This document shows, in pieces, positions 17,697 to 26,170 of a stretch of 26,884 nucleotides of DNA; position 1 is the first letter of the stretch; each line of letters begins with the position of its first letter. The translations under genes were made by a program, and so were the position numbers. The notes under the pieces are model-generated. The model saw only the letters and a program-made list of their open reading frames with translations. It was not told the DNA's origin and did not search any database. Source of the stretch: Zoopage sp. CT-All (Eukaryota > Zoopagomycota > Zoopagomycetes > Zoopagales > Zoopagaceae); assembly GCA_004114245.1 (NCBI GenBank), contig QZWS01000103.1:1-26884 (forward strand), read 5' to 3'.

Positions 17697-19478
17697 TCAC
17701 TTCTTGCGAATCCGCCGCTTGCCTGTGTTATCCTGATTTGGCGCGGGCCGTACTTCCAATGTTCCCTCATGCACATCGGTACCAAACTCGCCGCTCTGGA
17801 CACGTTGAACGGCGTCCAAAGCAAACGCAAGATCCCTGACTTGCTCCTGAAGCTCTTTGATATCGCCCGTCCTGGCGTCGAGGCTCTGGCGCAGTAGTGT
17901 AAGATTTTCCACCAAGGACCGAGTGATCGATTTCTCCTCCTCTAACTTGGTGTGCGCTGCGCCTATTCTGGCTTCGGATCGTTCAAGTCGCTTCTCGGCC
18001 AGCCGACGCAACACTTGCTCCCGTTCCAACTGGTCGGTGAGGCAATTGGACTGGGTAGTGGCCTTGTCCAGATCGCGCTCAAGCGATGCCGCCCGCTCGC
18101 GCAGCAGCACCATTTCTTCATTGCCACCAGTACCGCTAGTGCCTTGCTGCTGCTTGCCACTGCGCACCAGACTCAGCTCGGCATAGGCCCGCTCCAATTC
18201 CATCTCATAGTACAGTCGCTGCGAATCAAGCTGGGCCGCAACCAGACGACTGTACTCGCGCTCGACGGCCTCGTCCTTGGGGTAATAGTCGCTGTACTCG
18301 TGCTCTTCGCCGCCACTGTGAGTCCGCTTGCTCAGCTCACTCGCCACATCGACGAGTCGGCCACCAGCGGCCTTATCACGGATCAATCGGTGCACGTAGG
18401 CATCGCCGAGGTAGTCCCATACGCGCTGCGTGTCCATCTCGAGCGCGTAGGAGTGCCCCGAGTCGGTGAAATGGGAGTAGGCGTGTGCGGCCTCGTAGCG
18501 ACCGCAGCCGACGTGGGCACAGACGAGGCAGACCCAGAGATGGGTGGTGGCCGGACACTCGGAGCAGTGCACTGTGACGACGGAAGGGGGAGCGGCACCA
18601 TCCACAGGCTCGGGAAACGCGAGCGTGTACCGACACACTGGACATCGCTCATCGGCCCACCCACTGAGACATTTGCAATGAAAAGTGTGTCGGCACGCAA
18701 TGATGGCCAGTCCGGTTACCGTGGCATCGAGCCGCTCGAGGCAGACGGGGCAGGTAGGAAGCTCGGCCAGCAACGGTGTGGCCGACGACGCTGACGATTG
18801 CAAATCACTGGCATTGGGAAACACGGCCATGTCCATGCTCGCCACCGGCATGGCAGCAGCATCAACGAATCTCACGGATGCGACACGCACCACCCGACAC
18901 CGTTCCGGCTCGAGGCTGCTAAACGCGCGGCCGTCGTAATACCGCAGAAAATCGGTGGCGCTCTCGGCATTGCGGAATTTAACCAACGCTAAACTACGAA
19001 AGAGCGCCGCATCGCGCACAAGCCGGACATGCGAGATGGCGGCGTCCAGCGTCATAGTGCTGAAACCAATGAATTGGAGAAAGTCGGCGGGGGTCATGGA
19101 GGCAGGGATGGAGAGGATGCAGAGCACAAAGCGCTCGTCATCGACGGCCACGTCGGCATCGAGCGGTGCTGTCTCGGTGAGCGGTGCTGCCGATATCGTC
19201 CGCCGCGCTTCCCGGAGTGCTTCTCCGGCTGCGGTCTCTCGGAAGAGACGAATGACGCCGTGGTCAAGATGTGTCTTGCCAACCGTGAACGGGATCTCAT
19301 CGGAGGAGGATGTCGCAGTCGACGATCGGACTGCCGCGTCCATGTCGAAGGATACAATGTCGAGGCGCTGCACAGCTGGGGACTCTGTCGTGGCTTCCCT
19401 ATCGATGAGGCGGTCGAATATCGACGCGGGCAGCGAGGATTGAGGCGCGATGGCGATGGTTATGTGGAAACAGCGCAT
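17697..19478 (-). CDS. ETP1: BRAP2/Etp1-type RING and ZnF-UBP protein
   Basis: An intronless gene of 593 residues. The frame extends upstream, but the ATG at 19478 gives MRCFHITIAIAP, the expected family start. Residues about 114-205 form an RRM-like BRAP2 domain (RFVLCILSIP, LALVKFRNAESATDFLRYYDG). A C3H2C3-type RING lies at 243-282 (CPVCLERLD, CRHTFHCKCLSGW, CPVCRY). A ZnF-UBP domain is at 305-365 (CSEC, LWVCLVCAHVGCGRYEAAHA, WDYLGDAYVHRL). A long coiled coil (about 400-560) and a basic tail KRRIRKK follow. Family members are E3 ubiquitin ligases; BRAP2 tunes Ras/MAPK signalling and yeast Etp1 acts in ethanol tolerance. All zinc ligands appear intact. It is divergent from the methyltransferase gene with only 48 bp between ATGs, and Shp1 lies 200 bp downstream on the same strand. 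Confidence 0.94.
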   Translation of the reverse strand: MRCFHITIAIAPQSSLPASIFDRLIDREATTESPAVQRLDIVSFDMDAAVRSSTATSSSDEIPFTVGKTHLDHGVIRLFRETAAGEALREARRTISAAPLTETAPLDADVAVDDERFVLCILSIPASMTPADFLQFIGFSTMTLDAAISHVRLVRDAALFRSLALVKFRNAESATDFLRYYDGRAFSSLEPERCRVVRVASVRFVDAAAMPVASMDMAVFPNASDLQSSASSATPLLAELPTCPVCLERLDATVTGLAIIACRHTFHCKCLSGWADERCPVCRYTLAFPEPVDGAAPPSVVTVHCSECPATTHLWVCLVCAHVGCGRYEAAHAYSHFTDSGHSYALEMDTQRVWDYLGDAYVHRLIRDKAAGGRLVDVASELSKRTHSGGEEHEYSDYYPKDEAVEREYSRLVAAQLDSQRLYYEMELERAYAELSLVRSGKQQQGTSGTGGNEEMVLLRERAASLERDLDKATTQSNCLTDQLEREQVLRRLAEKRLERSEARIGAAHTKLEEEKSITRSLVENLTLLRQSLDARTGDIKELQEQVRDLAFALDAVQRVQSGEFGTDVHEGTLEVRPAPNQDNTGKRRIRKK

Positions 19479-19526
19479 GATTGCAGAAGTGACTGCCACG
19501 CTACGCCAGTCACACCAAAACAAACG
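19479..19526. promoter_or_regulatory. 48-bp bidirectional intergenic region with a central palindrome
   Basis: The whole space between two divergent start codons. GTGACTG (19489-19495) and its exact reverse complement CAGTCAC (19507-19513) flank an 11-bp spacer, centred at 19501, almost the midpoint between the ATGs. A shared symmetrical site for one regulator is a reasonable inference, but transcripts may start inside either coding region. Confidence 0.5.
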
Positions 19527-20789
19527 ATGGCATCGGCGCTGGATGCATTCCTCGCCTTCGAGGGCATTGATTCGGGAAATTTCGCCGCGAACCTGCACCT
19601 GCCGCGGTTTGTGCGTGTGTCCCAGAGGTGGCGGGACTCGCTCAGTGCGGCTGACATCACATCGAGTCTGACGGCAGTGAACCCCGCCTTGGCGGCGATC
19701 ACAGTGCACGGCGTCCCGGGCTTTGTGGACATGTTTCGGGTTAGTCCAGGGGATGCCAAGATAGCATCGTCTTCATTGTGAGTAAGGCGTGCTTGTGATG
19801 CTCTTGACGGTGACGCTCTGGGTTAGGTATCGCGACGGCAAGGTGCGTTGCATGCCCACGTATACAATCAGCTCAGCATGACCCAGATTCAAGGGATCGA
19901 TTTGAGCTCTGCCATTGCCGTTCACGCCTTGGACCTGCTCAGTGGCACACATCGGGTTTCTACCAGCAGTCCTCTGCACGTCCTGGATCTATGCTGTGCA
20001 CCGGGCGCCAAGCTCTGCTACATTGCGGATATTCTCCTGCACGATGCCGCTGCTGACCAAAGAAGTGTGCTGTCCACTGTGACTGGAGTGGATATATCGC
20101 GGGCGCGACTGGGAACATGCCAATCCCTGGCGCGCAAATACCGCGTGTTGCCAGTGACTCGACTATTTCATGCTGACGGCACCGCATTTGACGTGCACCG
20201 ACCAAGTGTACTGTGTGGCCGGCGAATCGTTGATGACGCTGAATTATTGAACGCCAAGGAAGCAAAGACTTTGCAACGCCCAGTGTATGCGGACCGACGA
20301 TGGAGGGACGACCCACAGCACACGCACCAATCCCTACTGTACGACCGCGTGCTGGTGGATGCCGAGTGCACGCATGATGGATCGCTGGTGCATGTGCGCA
20401 AGGCCATGTCAAGCAATGGAAGTGTGTTTCTAGACCCAGCGCACGTTGCCGGCGTCGCTGACCTGCAGTTCCGCTTACTCCTGAACGGATGGCGGCTGCT
20501 CAAGCAAGGTGGAGTGCTGGTGTACGCCACGTGTTCGTTGACGCGCACTCAGAACGAGTGCGTCGTTGCGCGTTTTTTTCAGCATTTGGACAATCAGGGA
20601 TGGAGAGATACGGCCACGTTGGAGCCGATCCCATGTGTGGCGGCACTGGATGGGGCTGTCAAGGTGCTGCCTGGACGCGCGGTGGACGGGGCCGAGCGAC
20701 GTGGGTGGCGATGGCTAGCACGCACGGAGCCGATGACAAGCGGCGTAAGCGGAATGTTTGTTGCGCGGATTCGCAAGAAGACTGGATAG
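19527..20789 (+). CDS. NSUN-family RNA (cytosine-5) methyltransferase
   Basis: Exons 19527-19777, 19827-19842 (only 16 nt) and 19887-20789 give 389 residues. Introns are 49 nt (GTGAGT donor) and 44 nt (GTGCGT donor). The joined product reads LYRDGKIQGIDLSSAIAVHAL across both junctions, matching the block that precedes the SAM site in this family. The SAM-binding motif is VLDLCCAPGAK (residues 121-131). The two catalytic cysteines are present: C250 in VLVDAECTHDGS and C305 in VYATCSLT. The usual Pro before the first of these is Glu here, and the following THDGS is unlike the SG of NOP2 or Trm4. The N-terminus has the LPRFVRV element. No PUA domain is visible. Substrate (tRNA or rRNA) cannot be told from sequence, so no symbol is given. 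Confidence 0.9.
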
Positions 20790-20969
20790 AGCAGGACTGC
20801 GTCGTGACAGGGCTATCCTTGGTAGAAGGCAGTACATTTAGGCCACGTGTTTGCAAGCTGACTGCCAGACTATTTGTTGTGATTCAGGGCTCCTCGTGAT
20901 GCATTGTAGAGATGCACATGATGATTTATATGTTGGAAACTGAAGCGTCGGTCTGGTCTGCTGTACAAA

Positions 20970-22230
20970 ACGCTGGCACAGGGGTCAGCGCTATTGACTG
21001 CTCGTCTCTTCCACTTAGAACAGCATTTGACGCCACGCCTCATGACAAAAATCCTGGCTCTTGCCGCCCCCGTCCTGGCATTATGCAGCCTCGCATATAC
21101 CGTATACGCATCATACACAGTATTATCAACCGAGCCTGGCGAGTTGCACAGCATGTCGGCTGGCATTGACATTGATATCCCCTCATCCAGCATCGACAGG
21201 CAAGCTCTAGAAAAACTGAAGCTGTGGAACGCTCTGACAGCGCCCCCACATGAAATCAACGGGTACACCGAGGCTGCTGTGGCTAGCGAGCTCCACGACT
21301 TGAGATACTCATCAAAGCATCGACTTGATCTTTCTCAGCATGGTTTGGACTCACAACAGTGGTTGCGGCTGTTCCGTCTTATTCGGATGCACGAGGGTGG
21401 GTGGTTAATGGGTGCGTACCGGCTGGCATCGTGGGGGAGCTCGTTCATCACCAGTAGCGCTGTCGAAGCAACCACGCCAACGCTGTTCTCTTTGCTCGGA
21501 TTCGAACCCATTAGGGCAATTGCCGAGATCGCTTCTATCCCTAAACCCTACTATGACCCCAAACACAGCGCGTATTTGGAAATTCAATACTTCATTGCGT
21601 TTCTACGGAATACACTGGGTCGTGGATGGATACCATACACGCGATGGACCCCCTATCCTTCGTTGCGACTCGAAGTCCACGGCAGCATGTTCACTGTTGA
21701 CCAATTAACGTCAATTGGCAGGATGCTTCGCAACCGTTTGATTTTGCCGTATGACATCTGTCTTGACCATTCAGCGAAACTCCAACTGCTGGTTTATACG
21801 AGTATTATCCTCGACAAGGCGTATTTCTGTCCAAATCCGGCAAGCGAAGCAGTCTATAATATCTCGGCACCATCAAAGCACTCAAATAACGTTCGTGGGA
21901 TGCGTAATATTATTCGGCACTATTCGCTCGATGGGAGCGAACGCAGCTGCGTGTGTGGCAAAGCTGCAAAGCAGATTAACGTTGCGATAAAGGAGTCTCT
22001 AGATATGCTGTCATTAGGGAAGCAGACGGAGGATATTAAGGAAACACAGCGGTTGAACATGACAACGTTAAGTGAATGGCTGAAGAGGTGCAAGAAGAAT
22101 TGCCTCCCTGGGTAGGAGCTGGTGTGGGAGGAAAGAGTGGATGATTTGATAGCTTGACAACAGCATTGATTTGGAGATAGAACCACAGAGTACGCACTTC
22201 AATTATGTGTACTAACACAGCATAATTAAA
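20970..22230 (+). repeat. segmental duplication, copy 1 (secreted-protein gene plus flanks)
   Basis: Aligns in the same orientation with about 24905-26170. Beyond the coding regions, the 70-90 bp leader (GGGRTCAGCGC, TTGACTGCT, TAGAACAGCA) and the 3' flank (ATTGATTTGGAGATARAACCACAG, later ACAGCATAATTA) match. The original duplication therefore carried promoter-proximal and 3' sequence. Confidence 0.8.
21042..22115 (+). CDS. predicted secreted protein, unrecognised family, paralogue 1
   Basis: ATG 21042 gives 357 residues. The upstream extension of the frame has no ATG and is rejected. The start MTKILALAAPVLALCSLAYTVYA is a classical signal peptide. The mature part is soluble-looking, with no second membrane segment. 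Conserved with the paralogue at 24988: HEINGYTEAAVA, KHRLDLSQHGLDSQQWLRLF, FEPIRAIAEIASI, YDICLDHSAKLQ, YFCPNPASEAVYNIS, GMRNIIRHYSLDGSERSC and a Cys near the C-terminus. Four cysteines occupy shared positions (DIC, FCPNP, SC, terminal RC/NC), enough for two disulfides. The stretch after IRMHEGG is variable. I recognise no enzyme motif. The signal peptide, duplication and location suggest an effector-like or cell-surface role, which is inference. Confidence 0.85.
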   Translation: MTKILALAAPVLALCSLAYTVYASYTVLSTEPGELHSMSAGIDIDIPSSSIDRQALEKLKLWNALTAPPHEINGYTEAAVASELHDLRYSSKHRLDLSQHGLDSQQWLRLFRLIRMHEGGWLMGAYRLASWGSSFITSSAVEATTPTLFSLLGFEPIRAIAEIASIPKPYYDPKHSAYLEIQYFIAFLRNTLGRGWIPYTRWTPYPSLRLEVHGSMFTVDQLTSIGRMLRNRLILPYDICLDHSAKLQLLVYTSIILDKAYFCPNPASEAVYNISAPSKHSNNVRGMRNIIRHYSLDGSERSCVCGKAAKQINVAIKESLDMLSLGKQTEDIKETQRLNMTTLSEWLKRCKKNCLPG

Positions 22231-22629
22231 GAGGCGTTATGGAGAGTGCTTGCGTTGCCTGTTCAATACCTTCCCACCAACCTTGGTCACTCTGCTCTGT
22301 TTGCCCTGAGAGTGTGAGCAGATGCAACATGACACCTATAATGGGTGGAATGCAATGGACAGCGGGCAATCCATACTACTGATGCAGTCAGCCATCCAGC
22401 ACAGTGTGAGAAATAGATGATACATTGGCCATAGTTCCTTCCTCCCTGTTGCACTACACCAAGTTGAATTGTCAATGACACTGCACTGTGGAAGGCAAAT
22501 GTGCATGTTCAGGTGCTGCAGTGTGCCGCCGTTCTGTTGACGTGAGTCTGGCCCAATTGACACTTCTGCCTCCCTTGCCCCCATCCACTGCTCTCGCCAC
22601 TTGTCCATTGCCCAAAATCCACTTTAAAC
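22116..22629. other. intergenic region between secreted-protein genes
   Basis: 514 bp. The first about 110 bp are the duplicated 3' flank of paralogue 1. The rest shows no convincing ORF or motif and should contain the promoter and leader of the next gene. The 60 bp before the ATG are pyrimidine-rich. Confidence 0.5.
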
Positions 22630-24384
22630 ATGAAATCTCTGCCGCTCCTTGCTTTTGCTGTCTTTGCAGCATGTATCCCTGGCACCCGTGCATCTGATCA
22701 CCTTACTGTCTTCTCTAAAGACATCCACTACCTCATGATGCATGAGCTCCCCTCAGAAGATCAGGATACATATTCTGCGGTCAACCATGCAGCCTATAAC
22801 ACTGTGAAAAAGCTCGGTGAGGATCTCCTTTGGAAAAGGGTTGAAAATATACTCAAAAGTCTCCACATGCCAATTCCAAGGGTGACTATTGCTGCCCTGC
22901 CCAATAAAAGGAAGGGGGGAATTTCCACTTATAAGCAACCCATTTCTGTTAGTGATATTATCAGCGTCATTGGCCTTGACCAACTGAAGGGCGATTCCAC
23001 TTTGGCAAAGAAGCTTGCAGGCCTCAGCTTGACACCATCAGGTAGGCTCAAGCAGTCGACAGCTGGAGACGCCTGTGGGGTTTGGTAAAGAGGAGAGCAG
23101 CGGAGAAGGTGGAGGGGGGACCAAGGATCTGCGGAACTTAATGTATTGTTGTGTATAGAAAAGAGACTGCTCTTCAGCCATCTATCTGCTCCACAATGCC
23201 AATTTGAGTATCATTACTGACCTACGCGGTCTCTTACTGCTGTTGCGTGAAGAGCTTACTAGTAATTATGCTGGCCATATCAGCAGAATGCCAATAACTT
23301 TAGAGATGGCCTTGAGATTGACAAGTTGTGGGTTGACAATGTGTGGTGCAGAAGGACGGTTAAGAGCAGTCTCTTTTCTGTCAATCTAAATATACGGAGA
23401 GTTCCGTCGATCCTGACCCCCCCTTCCCTAACACACAACACCCTACCTACCCCAGTACCACACAATGATCTCCTTAAATGGCTTGTAAAAGGTCAATCCA
23501 AACCATATCCCATGGCCATTCCATTCTCACACAACAATGTAATTGCACTGATGTGCTCCTCAATCTACTTGCATTATGAGCCATCAAATTCTAAAGCCCA
23601 ACTAACTTGGGACAAAACTGTTAGAATTATGCAAGAAATGGAGAGATTATTAAATCATGAAAACCATCCTACTTTCAAGACAATAAGTAAGCTTAAAACG
23701 GGACCACTCAAGACTGATCCAGTGGCATTTGACCTCGCAGGTGGGTTACGGGGCTGCGTTGCACAGCGTCCAAGTATTGTTGCGCTATTAAATAGCCTGA
23801 TCTCGCTGACTGAAGATAAGACCTTTGTGAATGATCCAGACGAAAATCTCTCACAATGAAATCCTCAATAAGTTTGCAGATATTGTAGGCTTGGATGCTG
23901 AGGACATGTTTTGGATGGTGCACAGGAAAGGAGAATCTAAAATATCACTCGAGCCCTTCAAAAGCACCTTCTCTCACTTATGTGATGACCCCCTGGCTGT
24001 TACTTTATATGGCATCAATTGCACAAAGTCAGCAACTTTTCAGAATATCCCAGGAAACGGTGTGGCAGCTGGGACACACAGTCATGGGTGCTCTGCATGA
24101 TGCTTGAGTAGAAGCTATATTCGGATATCAGCCAGATGCTGTCAGTGCTTGTGGAATACTCACTTCTTCCTGCCCACGCTTGTGCTGAATCTGAAATCTT
24201 TAAATCTGCCATGACACTGCTCAAGTCCACTCAAGATGGCATGGAGTTGAATGCATCTGGCAAGGAGAAGCTTGAATATCTTTTGAGTGGCAAGGAGCTT
24301 AAGGAGTCTGAGAGTGGCAAGGTGGATAATAGGCATTGGATTCAAGTAATGGTTGATAAGATTTGGAGTAGTAAGAAGCCTTGA
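22630..24384 (+). CDS. predicted secreted-protein locus, exon structure unresolved, possibly decaying
   Basis: The first exon starts at ATG 22630 with a good signal peptide (MKSLPLLAFAVFAACIPGTRA) and runs in frame to about 23041 (KLAGLSLTPS), where a GTAGGC donor lies. It could join at 23178 (acceptor TTCAG) to give AIYLLHNANLSIITDLRG in frame. Further protein-like stretches follow in other frames: EIDKLWVDNVW to ISLTEDKTF (about 23310-23830), HNEILNKFADIVGL to NIPGNG (about 23850-24060), and VEYSLLPAHACAESEIF to DKIWSSKKP (about 24154-24384, stop TGA). I could not link all of these with normal GT-AG introns; several frame changes have no good splice sites. Either there are more unusual introns or the gene is degenerating. 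No known domain. The base composition is AT-richer than in the housekeeping block. Confidence 0.5.
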
Positions 24385-24395
24385 TGAGTGTTTCA

Positions 24396-24596
24396 ATGCA
24401 GATATGGAAAGTGCTTATTGTGGTGTGGGTGGCAGTGAGGTTCTGTGGAATACAATGTAATGACAAAGTGACTGCTACTTTCTACTGCCACACCACACTT
24501 ATGAGTTGCTTATACAATAGCTTCAAATCAACTCAGCAGGGAAGTCATATAGACTGTGCTTTTGATGCTACTTCTACTGCTACAGTCACAGTCTAG
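24396..24596 (+). CDS. small Cys-containing secreted ORF
   Basis: ATG 24396 (or 24384, four residues longer) to TAG at 24594-24596, 66 residues. The N-terminus MQIWKVLIVVWVAVRFCGIQ is signal-peptide-like. The short mature part holds Cys residues in FCGIQCNDK, TFYCHTTLMSCLYN and HIDCAFD. It starts only 12-15 bp after the stop of the preceding locus, so it could be a misassigned last exon of that locus instead of a separate gene. No family recognised. Confidence 0.4.
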   Translation: MQIWKVLIVVWVAVRFCGIQCNDKVTATFYCHTTLMSCLYNSFKSTQQGSHIDCAFDATSTATVTV

Positions 24597-24904
24597 TGTT
24601 GGTGGTACTAAATGACTGGCCTTCTAAATTTGGTTACAAGTGAAAGCTACTAGAAGGCTTTTATGTACAATGTGTTTGACAGACAAGGAGATACTGGCAC
24701 TAAAATAACAAGCTCTCAAACTGATGGCTGACTATTACCATTAAACTACTTGCCCTGCTTCCAAATATACAAGGAGTCATGTCCAAGGCACTGCTAGTAG
24801 CTTCCTCTAGCACATCTGCCTCCTATTATATTGATAACCTATGTGTGTATTAAAATAGTATTGTTTGAGCACTACCCCTATTGCAGACTTTGCTTAAACA
24901 CGGC
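24597..24904. other. AT-rich intergenic region
   Basis: About 310 bp with no ORF, repeat or motif I can assign. The duplicated leader of paralogue 2 begins at about 24905. Confidence 0.5.
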
Positions 24905-26170
24905 AACACGGGGATCAGCGCGTTGACTGCTGCTGGTTTTCTCGCCACTCTTGACATAGAACAGCACTAGACGCTACACTCTTTCTCATGACACCGAAAA
25001 TCCTGGCTCTTGCCACCCTTGTCCTGGCATCATGCAGCATCGTATGCACCGTGCATGCGTCCAAGGCATTGCCAATCGGGTCTAGCAGTCTCCCCGCCGA
25101 CATCAAGCTCCCTCTCCCCTCGGCCAAGATCAACAGGGATGCCCTAAATACACTGAAGCTGTGGGAAGCTCTGTCAACGCCCCTACACGAAATCAACGGA
25201 CACACCGAGGCTGCTGTGGCTGGCGAGCTCCACACCTTGGGATGCTCATCAAAGTATCGACTGGATCTTTCTCAGCATAGTTTGGACGCACAGCAGTGGC
25301 TGCGGTTGTTCCGTCTTATTCGGATGCATGGAGATCAGCCGAAATCGTGGACAAGCTCATTAGTCTCCCGCAGCTCTGCTCAGTCAAGCAGCGCCGTCGC
25401 ATCATCCACACCTACGCTGCTCTCATTACTCGAATTCGAACCCATTAGGGCAATTGCCGAGGTTGCTTCTATCCATGCTCGCAACGACGATGAAGTGCGT
25501 TTGGAAATTTCGAGCTTCCTTATGTTTCGACGGCATGAACTGCAGCCTAATCTTGGATGGACGCAGTACATGCCATGGGCACCCTATCCCTTATCGCGAC
25601 TCCAGGTCCACGGCAACATGCTCACTGTTGAGAAACTCAAGCCCCTTGTCAATATGATGATCAAAAATTGGATGTGGACATACGACATCTGCTTTGAACG
25701 TTCAGCGAAGCTCCAGATTTTAATCAATATGAAAAATTTCCCCACCAATCGGATGTATTTCTGCCCAAATCCGGCAAACGAATCGATTCATAATATCTCA
25801 GAGCCATCAGAATGGGAATTGAACCGGTATGGAATGCGAAATATTATTCATCACTATCCGCTCGGTGAGAGCGAAGGTAGCTGCGCGATTGAAAGGACTG
25901 CAGATCAGATCAGGACTGCGATTAGTGAGCAGAGGCGGATAAAGGGTAGTAGGATAGGGCTACTGCAAACAGCACAGTTAAGTGCATGGCTGAATAATTG
26001 TCAGAAGAAATACGCCCCAGAGCGTGTATCGGTTTGACAAGATAGCGAGCTGTGGAGCTGTTGTAGGAGGAAGGAATGAGCAGCATGACAGACTAATGCC
26101 AGTATTGATTTGGAGATAAAACCACAGGGCACACACTTTAATTTTAAATATACAAATACAGCATAATTAT
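24905..26170 (+). repeat. segmental duplication, copy 2
   Basis: Counterpart of 20970-22230, separated from it by about 2.7 kb that holds unrelated secreted ORFs. Coding and non-coding flanks are both alignable, with many substitutions and some indels, so the duplication is not recent. Confidence 0.8.
24988..26037 (+). CDS. predicted secreted protein, unrecognised family, paralogue 2
   Basis: ATG 24988 to TGA 26035-26037, 349 residues, single exon. Signal peptide MTPKILALATLVLASCSIVCTVHA. It matches paralogue 1 along its length: HEINGHTEAAVA, YRLDLSQHSLDAQQWLRLF, FEPIRAIAEVASI, YDICFERSAKLQ, YFCPNPANESIHNIS, GMRNIIHHYPLGESEGSC. The variable segment after IRMHGDQ is Ser-rich here (SSLVSRSSAQSSSAVASS), quite unlike its counterpart. 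The four shared cysteines are kept, and N-glycosylation sequons occur at NES and NIS. The function is unknown. Both copies being open over about 350 codons while clearly diverged argues for selection on the protein. Confidence 0.88.
   Translation: MTPKILALATLVLASCSIVCTVHASKALPIGSSSLPADIKLPLPSAKINRDALNTLKLWEALSTPLHEINGHTEAAVAGELHTLGCSSKYRLDLSQHSLDAQQWLRLFRLIRMHGDQPKSWTSSLVSRSSAQSSSAVASSTPTLLSLLEFEPIRAIAEVASIHARNDDEVRLEISSFLMFRRHELQPNLGWTQYMPWAPYPLSRLQVHGNMLTVEKLKPLVNMMIKNWMWTYDICFERSAKLQILINMKNFPTNRMYFCPNPANESIHNISEPSEWELNRYGMRNIIHHYPLGESEGSCAIERTADQIRTAISEQRRIKGSRIGLLQTAQLSAWLNNCQKKYAPERVSV

Noticed and set aside
17952-18794. 280-codon plus-strand ORF
   Set aside because: Antisense to the Etp1/BRAP2 gene, whose RING, ZnF-UBP and coiled coil are unmistakable.
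19778-19886. Single 109-nt intron in the NSUN gene
   Set aside because: Joining the outer exons directly shifts frame; the two-intron model with the microexon is in frame and restores the family block.
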